A stretch of DNA of 64,000 bases from Henckelia pumila (lineage: Eukaryota > Streptophyta > Magnoliopsida > Lamiales > Gesneriaceae): positions 135,688,375-135,752,374 of the forward strand of contig NC_133121.1 in NCBI RefSeq assembly GCF_033568475.1, written 5' to 3'. This document shows, piece after piece, positions 33,813-46,619 of the stretch; position 1 is the stretch's first letter; each line of letters opens with the position of its first letter. The notes under the pieces are model-generated. The model was given only the letters and a program-made list of their open reading frames with translations, did not search any database and was not told the origin of the DNA. A program made the translations under genes and the position numbers.

Positions 33813-36377
33813 TGTAAGCGCGAGAAATACGATATCGCAAAATGCGGAAATACATAGTTTAAAAATACTCGAACATGGTAAAATCATAACGTGAAAGGTA
33901 AAAATAGCAAACATTCACTGTAAATAGTTCAATACAATCTTCAGAATACTCTCATAAAAGTGCGGAAATAAATACTGCATTGGTCACGGGCAAGCAAGCT
34001 AGCAGTGAATGCTCAGAGGTCCTCGCCGCCAGTCGGAACCACATCATCTACGGAATCAAACTCACCTGCACCATTTAGATCTAGTAAGCCTAGAGGCCCA
34101 GCATGCTCTATAATATACATAACAAGTACTACTAAATAAAACCACATGCAAGCACATGACGCGTATAAAAATAACCTGAGGAATTTAATGCATGCATGAA
34201 CGTAAAATCATATGTGTAATAATAAATCGTAACATAATCATATCATAGTTACGTAACATAAATATGACATGTCATAGTCATAAAAATCTTTGCTGTGGGT
34301 CATATCAGTGAAGTGTAACCTAATTCGATTGATCAATCTAAATCCAACGTACGTGGTGATGGCCTGTGGGGTGTAACCCCTAACGCCCTATGCCACTTCA
34401 CCCAACCTTTGGGATCCATAGGCTCATAATCGTAAGTGAAAAGGTCATCGGGACCGGTATCCCCACCTCCAGTCCCGTGTTTGTCACAAATCACATCAAT
34501 TATCCCAAAAATTATTTTTCTTCACATGCCATCAATTTAACGTAAATCATATGCATGAATCATGAATTAAAATATTAATTTTTTTACTTTGAAAACTTTG
34601 CCCGTAAATATATATTTAATTCATTTTTATAAAAATAATATTCATATCAAAATATTACATATACGTTTATTAAATATATATTTACGGACTATTATTTGTC
34701 ACGGCTGGTTCGAGTTGTTGTCTCTTGATTTAAACCCTAAAACTAAGTCTGGCCCAATTATACTTATTTAATTCCTCAAGCCCACATTTATACCTTAAGC
34801 CCAAACAAGTATTTAATTTAAACCCTAATAAATCATTTCTTAGGCCCAAAATTAATAATACTCCAAGCCCAATTAAATCCAGTTAAGCCCAATATGAAAG
34901 TTTGGCCCAAAAATCCAATTTAAAGCCCAATAATTATTGAACCCTAAATTAAATTAACCCGGCCCAACTAAATTAACCCAATAACCTAATTTGAACCTCA
35001 TAAACTATTGGACTCTCAATTAATTAGTCCAGCCCAAAATACATTAACCCAGACCCGATCTTCTAACCCATGACTTGAACAACTAACCCAGACCCGGCCT
35101 GACTCGGACCCAGCCCAACAGAACCGAGCCCAATGACACGCCCCAGCCCACACCCTTCTCCTCTCTCAAGCTCGCCATCGCTCAGCCTCCCCCCCCCTTT
35201 TTTCCACCTCTCAGCTAACCAGCTCCGGCCACCCTTGGCCGGAGCCGCGCCGGAAGGACCATCCCAAGGTCCTGCCGGATCACCTAGCACCAGCCCTGGC
35301 TCGAGCCATGGCCAGCTTGGCTCGGCCAAGGGCCTTTCTCCAGCCCCTGCGCACAACGACAACCACCCCTTCGGCCCTACAAACGCAGCCCCATCGGCCT
35401 ATCCTATTCATTCACTTCCAGCCCTATTCCACCTTCGATAATGAACCCTTAGTCCCTTCTAGACCACTGAACCAAGCCCTTAGCAGCTCGAACCAGCAAC
35501 AAAAATGGCAGAAAAGAAAACAGGAACGCATCCTCAATGCATAAACCGAAAAAAAAAAATGCAAGTTATACTGCTCTTGAGCTACGAAATCACAACCGAA
35601 AGCTTCACACACGATTTAACCAAAAATAACAATATATGTATCGATCTAAATGGAGAGGGAAGGAAATCGAGCATGCCTCAAACCGGAAAATAAAGGTATA
35701 GAAACGAAGCTCGCGCTGTGCCGAACAATAACCCGAAGAAATCTAGAGATTCTATCAGGATTTCAGGTGAGGTGTGTGCAAGGTGAAGGGACGGCTATGG
35801 AGTTCTGTTTCTCAGAAGAAATCGTGTGAGGGAGAGGAGGGATTTGGGTAGGGCTTCTCTCAGTTAAAGAGAAATAGTTCATGGGCCGCTGAAATTTTGG
35901 GCTTAATAAAAAAAAAAGTCTTAGCCCATACCAACATTTTTGGACTAAAAAATAAGGACAAATTTTCGGATTTATTAAAAGCCCATTTTAAAAAGTGCTC
36001 TGAAAATCCATAAAATAATCCGATTAGGTGAAAAATAAATTTTAAAATATTTATAAATATATAACTGAAATTTTTCAATAAAATAGATCTTAAAATAATT
36101 ATATTAGACTCTTAAAATCCTTAGACAAGAATATCGATAAAAAATTTATCTCGATCGGGCGCCGTCCCGTCAACTAGCTCAAAAATAATATTTTCCTAAA
36201 AATATCATAACTCCTAAAATACCCGGATCAAAAATCTTAAATAAATTTAAAACGGCTAATCATGATAAATTAAAGTCGTTTGAACCTTTAATTTAAATTA
36301 TTATATTATTCTATTTAAAATATTAATTATCCTAATTATGCATACGGTTAACGCACGAGAAAATTCTAGGCATTACA
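33813..36377 (-). mobile_element. Probable gypsy solo LTR, TG..CA
   Basis: The minus strand starts TGTAATGCCTAGAATTTTCT at 36377 and ends ...CGCTTACA at 33813. It contains many GGCCCA/GCCCAA motifs (34740-35110) and a GC-rich stretch (35100-35440) giving overlapping proline/serine-rich open frames on both strands, which are not regarded as genes. No pol domains are present. Target duplication not matched, so borders are tentative. Confidence 0.5.
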
Positions 36378-36572
36378 ATTAGTATAAAACTATGTTCTTT
36401 TTGTAGGTTAATGGTGGTGGAAAAAATTATTTATAATATTTTATTATTTCTTATATGATGTTTAAAATATCATTATAGATGGTAATACAGTATTTTGGTT
36501 GTATGGATATCCGATCCTCTGGCTAGTATTAGAGATGAGAATAAAAGTTGAAAAGTTAATATCCTACGAAGA

Positions 36573-37428
36573 TAGGGATGACAATGGGCCGGATTAAAAC
36601 CCGGTCCCGTGTCAAACCCGCCTCATTCGGGGGGTTCAAACCCGGTCAAATGGGTTTCAGGGCGGGGTTTGAGTCAACGAGTCCTATAGCGGGTCCGGGT
36701 CCGGGTCGGGTTTCGGGTTTGGGAGGACCCTCCCCGTATGTATATATGTATACTATATATATTATATACATATATGCATACTATATATATATATATATAT
36801 GATAAATAGAGTTTTGATCACATGAGCAACCACCATGGGCAACTACGTGAGCAACAGCTGACGTGGCACCTTGGACATCCAATTAGTGATTGTCACGTCA
36901 GCTATTGCTTACGTAGTTGCTCATGGTGGTTCCTCATGTGATCAAAACTCATGATATAAATATATGCTATATATATACTGTACATATTATATATTAATAC
37001 GAGCACAATATATATATATATGATATATGTAAACTATATATATACTGTACATATTATATATTCATATTGTATATTGTATATTTAAATAATATATATGTAC
37101 ATATATGATTTTTTTAAACGTACATATATGATATATTATTAAATATATATGGTTTATACGCACACACAAAATATTATGTATATATATATATTTCATATAA
37201 TATACATGTATATTTATAAATAATTATAATTATTAATAATATATTAAAGTGTTTAATTAAATATAGAGCGGCTTCATGGGTTCAACCCGGGTTGAATCCG
37301 TCGGGTTTTGAAGCGAAGCGGGGGGGAGCGGGTCTAAAATTGAGGCGAGGCGGGTCCGGATTTTTCTTGGCGGGATGGGTTCCGAATTCGGCCAAACCCG
37401 CCCCGAACTTGCTCCGTTGTCATCCCTA
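36573..37428. mobile_element. Non-autonomous hAT element with perfect 8-bp target duplication
   Basis: TACGAAGA flanks both ends (36565-36572 and 37429-37436). Termini are TAGGGATGACAA and its exact complement TTGTCATCCCTA. An 8-bp duplication is the hallmark of hAT elements. Subterminal regions are rich in GGGTCCGGGTC-type motifs and the centre is TA-rich. There is no transposase. Confidence 0.92.
36809..36950. mobile_element. 142-bp fold-back MITE nested in the hAT element
   Basis: GAGTTTTGATCACATGAG and 28 further bases pair with the complement at the right end (46-bp arms, about four mismatches). Confidence 0.85.
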
Positions 37429-37620
37429 TACGAAGATGAGGATATGTGGTGAATACAATAAATAAATGAAAATAAAGTAGAATTCTATCCAAACTTGACT
37501 CATTATTATCCCTAGTTGGATACTCGAATTCTCTCTTCATCTCTCATTGGACTCAATGGTCCAATTTAGGACAACTTTTTAAAGTCTCCGTCTTGGTAAT
37601 GCATTGATGAAAGGGGGTTA

Positions 37621-37778
37621 GTCTATGCTACACCGAGAGTATTTCTCCCCCTATTTTAATACCATTAGATCATGTGGGACCCATATATTTTTATGAAAAT
37701 TGATATATGTGTTGATGATCCAATGGTGATATTTGACCATATCATGGGGGGAGAAGTACTCCAGGTGTAGCATAGAAT
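37621..37778. mobile_element. Fold-back MITE with CTATGCTACACC termini
   Basis: The left end GTCTATGCTACACC and the complement of GGTGTAGCATAGAA pair, and TTTCTCCCCC pairs further in. TTA to the left and TAA to the right may be a Tourist-type duplication. Confidence 0.75.
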
Positions 37779-38081
37779 AATCCGATGAAAGGATAAAGAA
37801 ATTCCAAAATCAGACATAGTTCAATTTAATTTATTTTGAGGATATTACCTAATCATGGATTTAATATTATTCAACATTATTCATAATTATATATATATAT
37901 ATATATATTTAAATATGAATAATTAGATATATGATTTGCGTATTACCATGAAAACATGGTCTCATTAAATCATTAAGCAAGAAAGATTGGATCTAGGATC
38001 TAGCGATTGATTGTCTAGAAGAAATTTTTACTATTTGAAATAATTTTGACACAACTTAGTAATTTAAAATAGGTAAAGTTA

Positions 38082-38467
38082 GGGTTCGTTTGGAGTGGGT
38101 GATAAGATAAATAATATAAAGATAAAGTAATATATTGTAATAAAAAATAAATAAAAAATATAGTTAATATAAGATTTGATTTGATTGATAGATTATGGTT
38201 TGTTTGATTTAATTGATTATATTTTATATAAAAATAGTAAATTACCATTTTATTATTTTAATAATTAATAAAATATAAATAATATTATTTATAAAAGGTA
38301 ATATAGTAATTTAAATTCAATGATTTGATTGATGTAAGATAAATAATTAATGTTTTGATTGATGTGGCATAAATAATTGAAAAATGATAAATAATATAGT
38401 AAAAAAAACGTGAAATTAGATAAAATTATTTATACATAGATTAATAATACTTAACTTCAAATGAACC
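38082..38467. mobile_element. Tourist-like MITE
   Basis: GGGTTCGTTTGGAGT at the left and the complement of ACTTCAAATGAACC at the right. The interior is very AT-rich and contains TTGATTGATGTAAGATAAAT-type repeats. Confidence 0.7.
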
Positions 38468-39246
38468 ATGATTTGCAAATATTGTCTGTTATAGGTCCGG
38501 TTTCTTACGACTTACGAGACAAGACATGAGACAAACGAAGGACGTGTAATATAATATCGTTGAAACAAATATTTTTACAATAAAATTTATATACAAATAT
38601 ATCACCAAAATGTTCATATATTTTGTTATACACATACAACATATGTGCTTCGATTGTTAGTATCGTTGAAAATTTAAATGTGTTTATTGAGTTTGATGAT
38701 TATTATATTATCAATCAAATATTCAAGTATTTCGAAAAAAAAAATTTATCGTTGAAAAATAAAATAATGCTAAAATTTCAATTTCAATAATATTTATAAC
38801 AATTATGTTGTGACATTTGATTATTATCTCGTTGAATTTTGATATTATATTATGAGATTTTGCATTCAATATATAATGTGATTTGATAAATTATATTTTT
38901 GAATTGAATTTATATAATTTAAAAATTGTTGTACAAATTTCGTTGTATATGTAGCATTACTCTAAAAAAATGGTAACGAAATATTGTCATATAACAAAAG
39001 TTTTCTCCTTTGAGCCTTTGACTTGTTTGTCGATTAAAAAGTATAGATTGTTGAAACTTGAATTTCAAAAAAAATAAAAATATATATGTATATATCAACA
39101 AGTTTTAATTTTTAAAGTTTTGAAAAATAATAAATTAAAATTCTGGTAGCATTGGCACCATCTAAAAAAAATCAAATTTTCGATGCCTCAATTCGATTGT
39201 GCAAACAAATGAGCAGAAATAATAATAATAATAATAATCTCACGAT
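38468..39246. other. AT-rich intergenic, 3' flank of the MEA1-like gene
   Basis: No recognised feature other than an AAT microsatellite at 39217-39238. Confidence 0.6.
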
Positions 39247-39878
39247 TTACGCAGAAGCTGAAGGTTGACGGCTCAATCTCCGGAGCCGATCCAACCATTG
39301 ATCCTCCGTGACCCGACCCGCCCAATCCGGAGGCGGACCGCCAAATGACACCTCACGCATGGCCTCCATCACTCTGCCAGCGTTCTCCGCCGTCAGGGGA
39401 GCGTGGCGACGCCTCTCGTCCTCTCTGAACGCTCTCTCGATCGCCGTCTCCGAATCGGTCGCCGCCTCCTGCTCCTCCTCATCTTCACCGTCGTATTCAC
39501 GGGATTCCTCACTCAGATCTAGCGATGATATTCCATTCTCCAAGCAGTTCGCTTCGGCGTGGCCATTCGCCAGATGATGGAAATCCAGCTCTTGGTGACC
39601 GTTGATCTCATCGTCCGAGTTCCGATCTTCATCCGAGAATTCTCCTTCGTCCACGAAAGATATCGGCTGGTAGTAGTCCGGTGAATCGTCGGGATTGGTG
39701 TCGGAATCGCTTCCGCCGCCGCCGTTTCCTGCCAGGCAGTAGTAATCAAAGGCGAAATAGCAAAATTCATCTGAATACAAAGTATCAGAGCTCCTAAATG
39801 CGATTCAGAGTAGAAAAAATCAAAAAATCACTCACCTCCGACGAATTCAACAGTCCCGGAGGCTGCCGCGGCGTTCAT
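39247..39878 (-). CDS. Acidic conserved protein with MEA1-like C-terminus, 188 aa
   Basis: Exon 1 is 39878-39836 (MNAAAASGTVEFVG), followed by a 65-bp intron with GT..AG borders. Exon 2 is 39770-39247, and the joined frame is 567 nt. The protein starts DEFCYFAFDYYCLAG after the junction. It has glycine/aspartate-rich acidic stretches, then YYQPISFVDEGEFSDED, and ends with a helical region IERAFREDERRRHAPLT, VMEAMREVSFGG, PPDWAGRVTEDQWLDRLRRL. The YQP motif and the final P-x-WA-x-x-V-x-x-x-QW pattern resemble male-enhanced antigen 1 (MEA1) family proteins, whose biochemical role is not established. No signal peptide or membrane segment. Higher GC than its surroundings. It is divergent from the PBCP gene 1.1 kb away. 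Confidence 0.8.
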
Positions 39879-41016
39879 TTCTCCCTCAGCACCTCCCAAG
39901 GTAAATGAAGTATTCCACGTTTATATTATCCAAAAAGGGGGAAATAAAATTAAAGAGTTAATATCTTATTGCCCCTTGGACTTTTTTAGATGCTCGAGTT
40001 AGCCCCTCATTATCGTAAATTATTAGCATTTAAATTTTTTATTAGAATTAAATTAGTTGGCTACAATATTTTATTTTATTAATTGATTGTTTAGCAATTT
40101 ATTTTATTTTATTTTTTATTTTTTTGAACTGAGTATTTAACAGTCTAAGTTGTTACAAAAATAATATGCATTAATCTACATATATTTTAACTCCTTTCAA
40201 TTTGATTAATTAATGTATTTTAAATAATGTTATAATTTTAAGGATCCTTTCTATTATACAAATGCTAATTTTCTATTATTTTTTTTCTCGCGATGGTTGT
40301 TGTAATCAACTTTCAGACTTGAGATTTTGACACAGTAGACTTAATAGCCATATTTTTCTTTTTAATCTAGAGAAATGATTTTATTTTTCATTAGCTTGTT
40401 TAATTTTGAAATTATGTTTACTTAGTTTTAAAATTTTAGTTTCGATACATTAATTTTTAATTTCAACATTTTGGTCTAAGTGACGAAGTAACGAAGTAGT
40501 ACTGAAAAATATTGACATGAATTTTTTTTCACTAAATTTTCAAAGTTTAATTTTGGTATACTAATTTTTAATTTCAGTATTTTGGTCTAAGTGATGACGT
40601 AGTATCGAAAAATACTAATATGAAATCGAAAAATATTGGTGTAACATCAAAAAAAAAATTGTTGATATATATGATGTTACATCAACTATTAGATCAAGGT
40701 AGCTAAAAATTTAAAATTAATGTAACAAAACCAAATTTTTTAACATAATTGATAAAGTTAATGGGGAAAAAAATATATCAACAAAATATATGTATATATA
40801 TCATCATCATCATTAAGACAATCTCCATGGGATCGAATTCAGTTAAATCCATCTTTGCAAACTAAATAGAAGCGAATATCTTCAAAGATTAACCGAAAAG
40901 GCAAAGATCTTTGGAGTGTAGAAATCAGTGCTGACGTGGAGCAACAAGAAGCTTACGTCTTTGTATGTTGTTCTACAAATAGTAAGTGGTTGAGTACGGT
41001 GGTGGGAAACTAGGAA
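39879..41016. promoter_or_regulatory. Divergent intergenic region between the MEA1-like gene and PBCP
   Basis: 1.14 kb shared by two divergent genes. 40360-40775 is a degenerate member of the MITE family seen at 20319, with an internal duplication (CAATATTTTGGTCTAAGTGA-like, twice). No core promoter element was identified with confidence. Confidence 0.5.
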
Positions 41017-43178
41017 ATGGCAATTCCTCTCTTCAATTCAATCGCCGCTATTTCTCACTGCACAAACAAACGATTGAATACCATTTCAACCTTCGATTCT
41101 TTGAAACTTCCCCCCATTCACAAAATGAAGAAGTGGGTTTCTTGTTCCCCTACGGATTCCAATTCCCTTGGGTAGAGACTTTGTCACTTAGCTTTCTGAG
41201 CTCCGCAACTTTTATCTCCCAATTCCTTTAGTTTATTTTATTTTTTTGGCTCATTACAGACTATGACCTGCTGAATATGTGTAAAGTTCTTGATTTACCT
41301 GTTGCAGTTTAGAGGCAGGCGTGTGGTTAAATGTTGGAACTCATCTAATTCCACATCCTAACAAGGTATAACTGTTGTTTTGATGGGCATTTCTTGATTC
41401 TTGGTAAACTTCAATTTCTTGTTAGTTTTTTTTTTTTTTTTGTTACCCATCAATTCGTTGAAGTGTGTGGCTTTTTGGCTCTGTGACTTTTGGAAGGTTT
41501 ATTATCATGGATTGTGCAGGTAGAGAAAGGTGGAGAAGATGCTTTTTTCGTTAGCAGTCATGGTGGGGGAGTTATTGCTGTGGCCGATGGTGTTTCTGGG
41601 TAATTTATAAAATATGCTTTTTATGATCTATTTTTTGCTGCATCATTGAATGATGGCCTCGAACAATTTTTGCAAAAAATGTTTATGATTTGGCAGTTGG
41701 GCTGAAAAAGATGTGGATCCTGCCCTGTTTTCACGCCAATTGATGGCTAATGCCTCCAGCCTAGTGGAGGATGAGGAGGTATTCAACTATGTATATATTA
41801 CATCTATATGATGTTATGATCTTTGTATGATTGTTACTAGCATACAAATTGCATGCATTTCAAGTTTTCTTGTCATCTTTCTCCTTATTGTAATGCATTC
41901 TTTATAGATTTAGTGTTGGACTGGAATAATCTATGTTGATAACTGATCAACAGGTAAACTACAACCCTCGGAATCTGATTAGGAAGGCACATGCCGCGGT
42001 CTCTACCGTTGGATCAGCCACTGTGTAGGTTCTTTTAAGTTTTGTTTTTAGTTTTTCGAATGGCACCTTTGTAGGGACAAGACAAGCTTGGCCTTTTCAT
42101 GCTATTCCTGATGGTGTGCATACTTAATCCCTTGGTAGCTTTGGATCATGTTGGACCTACATGTACTATTCACTTGATGTGTTTTTTGAGTGTCGCGTGT
42201 TGGTGCCTGATGTAATGCTACTAAATTTCGGTTTACCTTTTAGGGCTGTTGCAATGTTAGAAAGGAATGGGACGTTGAAGATTGCCAATGTGGGGGATTG
42301 TGGTGTTAAAGTAATACGCAAAGGTGAGGTGATATTGCACTCTCTCAATGCTTTCGTTTCCTATCTCTTAGGACATTACAGTTTCCACTTTTCATTTGTT
42401 ATTGTTCAAATAAGGATCTTGATGATTCTTGCCCTCGATTTATAGGTCGAGTAACATTTTCCACATCACCACAAGAACATTATTTCGACTGTCCATATCA
42501 GTTGAGCTCGGAGACTGTTGGTCAGACGTTCCTTGATGCCACGGTATCGTATTCATCCACCCGTTGAAGAGCATCCTCTGATTTTTTTTGACAACTTAAC
42601 TTTAGATTCCCTTATTTTTCTCAAAATTCATTATATTTCTTGGTCCCAACACATTTTTGTTTTATCTGATTCTGTTAAATTACAGGTGACGAGCATCGAG
42701 TTAATGGAAGAGGATATGGTTGTGATGGGCTCAGATGGGCTCTTTGATAATCTTTTTGACCAAGAAATTATTTCAATAGTTGGCTCATGTGATGATGTTT
42801 CCGATGCTGGTATGGTGAAATACAGTTTTTCTTCCTACGAATTCTAAATCTTGGTTGGGTAGTTTTATGGTGTTTTGATTGATATATCTGGATGCTAGCA
42901 AAGGCATTGGCTAATTTAGCTCATACCCATTCGAAGGATTCTAGTTTTGAATCCCCTTATTCACTGGAAGCCCGAGTTCATGTGAGTTAAACATATTTCT
43001 GTATCCCTACAACTACATAATGTCCTTCCTCACATTATTGATTGCATGAGAAAGTGGTTTTCGTGATCAGGGTTTCGACGTTCCTTGGTGGAAGAAACTT
43101 TTGGGAATGAAGTTAACAGGTGGAAAGCTTGATGATATTACTGTAATTGTTGGGCAGGTGAAGAGCTCAATGAGCTAG
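41017..43178 (+). CDS. PBCP: Photosystem II core phosphatase PBCP (protein phosphatase 2C 26-like), 312 aa
   Basis: Ten exons join in frame: 41017-41171, 41308-41365, 41520-41599, 41697-41778, 41954-42024, 42244-42323, 42446-42543, 42686-42809, 42899-42981 and 43071-43178. Residues 1-50 are basic and serine-rich (MAIPLFNSIAAISHCTNKR), fitting a chloroplast transit peptide. The PP2C/SpoIIE-type core begins VGTHLIPHPNKVEKGGEDAF. Metal-binding acids are visible in GGEDAFF, VADGVSG, GSDGLFDN and GGKLDDITVIV. PBCP dephosphorylates CP43, D1 and D2 of photosystem II in thylakoids. Length and motif order match the Arabidopsis protein throughout. Several exons cross codons, and all junctions keep phase. 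Convergent with the mitoferrin gene. Confidence 0.93.
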
Positions 43179-44052
43179 CTCCAATTTCCCTCAGATTGAC
43201 CATTGATGATGATGATAGCCTAATAAACCAGGTTTGGATGTTTTTTCATTCAAAAAAATGCATGGGCTAGTTGGTTTTGTCATCTCTTAAATAGTTTTTT
43301 CTCTTCAAGCAGAAGAAATTGGATGATAAACTTTCAGGGTGCGTTTGGCTGGAGGAATAGCCCTGCTGTACATGTGATTTCATTTTACCAATCGCATTCG
43401 GGAGAGACCTTGGTGGCTATTTTCCCCGACTTAAATCCTTCTCAGGTGGTTTGATTAATTAACATCTTCTGTAGAACATTTTCCATTTTGTGGCCTACGA
43501 TGAGATCAAAATCCACAGAGGAAATAAAGATTAGATGGTATTATATTGTGGAGTCTCTGTATGTTATTGGCAATTGTCGCACCAACGCTATATCATTTGC
43601 CATATAAATCACATTTTATATGAAATTATAGCCGTTTGTTATACTATCTAAAATTTACTTATTTGACGCCGTCTGTTTCGCACCAAACATTTATCATGTT
43701 TCATTTTGACTAAAGATAAACTGTTCTGATGATGAATGACCTGTGACTCACATACGAGAATTAAAAAAAATCAAAGCTTTAATTTCGAGCTCAAGTTCTA
43801 GAGTACTCTCGATCTTTACCGTCCCATATGACATGCCTGGATAAGGATGCACATACATACAAACCTATAAGTTGAATCGGAGGAGCGTTCTGCAATTTAG
43901 AGGGTCAATTTTTAATAGGCATCAATCAAATGCAAGTAGGAAGTAGGAACAACAGTTGCGTATGATCTCAAAAATTAATGAGAAATTGATCCTTTTAAAA
44001 CTACCAGATTATTGCAACTGAAAAGTAAACCACAATAACAACACATGGTGAA
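43179..44052. other. 3' flanks of convergent PBCP and mitoferrin genes
   Basis: Probable PBCP 3' UTR, followed by unannotated sequence. No additional coding region seen. Confidence 0.5.
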
Positions 44053-44190
44053 TAAATACCGCCGCTGCTATGGAAATGGCTGCCTCTAACATTCGTATGA
44101 ATCACATCATCACTCCAAAGAATTCCGCCGCTATGTAAAATGGCTGCCTAACATTCGTATGAATCACATCACCACTCCAAAGAATTCCAT
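44053..44190. repeat. Two tandem copies of a ~65-bp unit in the mitoferrin 3' flank
   Basis: GCCGCTGCTATGGAAATGGC through CACTCCAAAGAATTC is repeated at once as GCCGCTATGTAAAATGGC onward, with a few substitutions and a 2-nt indel. Confidence 0.9.
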
Positions 44191-44301
44191 CAAATCATCA
44201 GCAAGCGGTTCTATCTCTGGCCACATTGCTTGCCATGATCATACAAGGTATCTACCGAGACAAAAAGGAAAAAAATGAAAAAGCAACTGTCTGCCTCTTT
44301 C

Positions 44302-46619
44302 TCATGTCTGGTTGTCACTTTGGTTGGTTACGTTTAATTCTTGGAAAAAAGATTTCGCAGCTTCATATGTTGACCAGCATATTGCGGCAGCTGGAGCATG
44401 GAAGAGCATTCTAGGCATCCACCCTCTCAGAAGACCACGATATCCATCTTTCTCTACTATTGTTCGAACAACATCACGGATTGAACCATTAACAAATCTA
44501 TCACATCCACAGACACCCTGCGAAATGTCGAAGATTAAGAATGACACAAGTAGTTCAAAAACTCACATACAATCACAGAAGATTAAAGTGCAAGGCAGGC
44601 GACAAACTAATCTAATTTGCTGGGTATTTGAGTTTGGGGCAGACGCTTGTTTTGGACGGGGGCATTAATTCAAAAAAAAATAAAACAAGTTTCACCAGCA
44701 GTTCCAGTGGTCTTATTTTACCTTGGGTACCTTCCGAAGAAACTCAACATGATTACAAAATTTACAGAATGTTTGGACTTCCAATCAAGATAAAAGTGGT
44801 GGGTTGACCGAGACTGAAACGAGATGTTGCCACATGTATCTCTACATTCATTACATCATTTTGTGCAACTTTACATCATCATTCGTTGTATAGTGAGACC
44901 TATGGATTTTAGAGGACAGTTGAGGAGTTGCAACTGTTTGGTATATGACGAGGAACACAAATCCCAAAAATCAGTTTGGATTGCTTAGAACGGAGGATAT
45001 TATAGCCAAAGAGATTAAAACAAGGGCTTCAAGCAAGTAAGCAATGTTCCACGCTATGAGTGACGATCACGCTTTTATCTTTTGATTTGATGATGATGTA
45101 TCGACATTACAGCTGCACAAGGTTCCAGTCTCCACCAGTTTAATAGGAATTAGCTGATAAATCGAGTTGTGCTTCATGTCAAGGAAGAATATGGAGGCCA
45201 TCAGCCGTTTCTATCTTTTTGTCCATAGTAAGTATGGTCAAAGGAAGTAGTGAGAAGTGATCTAGAATATACATGTACCAAAGATAATCAATAAGTTCCT
45301 CAAAAAGAAGTAGTGAGAAGTGATCTAGAATATACATGTACCAAAGATAATCAATAAGTTCCTCAAAAGGGAAAAAAGGTAATCAATAAGAAGAATTTGA
45401 CAATAACCAGGTAGTTAAATATTTATTACAGACACAGCCTTCTTTTTTGCAGAAGGCTAGATCAAGAATAGGTTAAGTGCATCTCAAGAAACTTGGCACT
45501 AGGCTCAAGAAATCTTTTAGTAAAAGAAAAACAGAACTTGCATAAAGTAACCATATTCCCTCTATTTTTTCAACCGACAGATTAATATGTCGATTAACAT
45601 AAATATCCTTTCATTCTCCAAAACCACGGTTTTTATCAACCAAGATTTGGTGAAGTGCCGAAATCACAAATCCGGGGACAAACAGAAATCAACTTGCTCT
45701 ATAGTAAAATCAATCAATCGTCAAGTTCATATCAAAACGAAAGAACTTAGAGCACATTGCCAAATTTACAAAGAAAATATGTCCATGATCACATAACTTT
45801 CACCAGCCTAACATTTACACAAGAAACAAGAGTAAAATTAAATACCTGGCACTGTAGCTGAGTCTTCACGACATCAAGAGGTGTGGTAACGGCTGCTGAC
45901 AATGCCCCTGCCATTGCTCCAGCTGTAGCATGAACCACCAACCGCTCATCGCTCACACTCTCCGGTGAAACCTCCATTAAACCTCTTTTTGCCGCCTCAT
46001 AGGTAGCAAAATGCACGGCCGTGAAAGGAGCATTCATTAGCACAGTAGTTCTATAAGATGCATAGAAAGCCCTAATACCCTCCTCCCTCAGCACCCTCAT
46101 CACACAATCCGACACCCCGTGATAAGGGCTACTACTCAATTGAAGTCTCTGCTTCACCATATCCATTGGCGTAAACACCGCATCGCTAGCAACAGTGGCA
46201 CAAACACCCGACAGGGCATGTGCCACCGAATTATTAGGATTCCCCCCAGAAAAATTCTTCTTACAGAGTTCATAAACCGAGAAGTAAACGGCATGCGCGG
46301 GGCCAGCACCAAGCCCCATGGCGCCAATGCCGCGGTAGAGGCCTCTAAGGCCGTCTGATCTCAGAATAGATTGAAGGGCCTGCTTAACACTAGCAGATCG
46401 AATTGGGCAGGAGCCGAGGACTTGCATCTGGGTTTTAACCGTGTCAACCGGGAACATCGCCATGTGCTCAACCATTCCAGCCACTGATCCAGCAATCATG
46501 AACTGCGAAAAGCGAAGCCCATCGTGCGCCTCCGCGGCGATCTCCGAACGGTATTCCTGCGGCTGGGTCATCTGAATGAGGTCGGGATTCTGAAACTTGG
46601 GGGAGGCGTCGGTTGCCAT
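44302..46619 (-). CDS. MIT: Mitoferrin-type mitochondrial iron carrier, 329 aa
   Basis: Exon 1 is 46619-45846 and exon 2 is 44517-44302. The 1.33-kb intron has GT..AG borders, and the joined frame is 258 + 71 codons plus stop. It is a mitochondrial carrier family (SLC25) protein with three repeats, each with the signature P-x-[DE]-x-x-[KR]: PVDTVKTQ, PMDMVKQR and PLDVVKTQ. Each repeat has two membrane helices. Order and wording (FMIAGSVAGMVEHMAMFPVD, GIGAMGLGAGPAHAVYFSVY) match plant mitoferrins MIT1/MIT2, which import iron across the inner mitochondrial membrane. Exon 2 supplies the sixth helix (GWMPRMLFHAPAAAICWSTY). Length is normal for the family. The first ATG was chosen because the preceding sequence has no in-frame continuation. 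Confidence 0.93.
45241..45368. repeat. 64-bp tandem duplication in the mitoferrin intron
   Basis: GAAGTAGTGAGAAGTGATCT through AATAAGTTCCTCAAAA occurs twice head to tail with almost no differences, indicating a recent event. Confidence 0.93.

Noticed and set aside
35063-35544. Overlapping proline/serine/alanine-rich open frames on both strands
   Set aside because: GC-rich part of a probable gypsy LTR; both strands open, low complexity, no domain.
36578-36802. Open frame rich in GPGPGR
   Set aside because: GGGTCCGGGTC motif repeats inside the hAT element; no coding support.
42161-42847. Two short proteins of 94 and 109 aa
   Set aside because: Exons 6 and 8 of PBCP read with adjacent introns.
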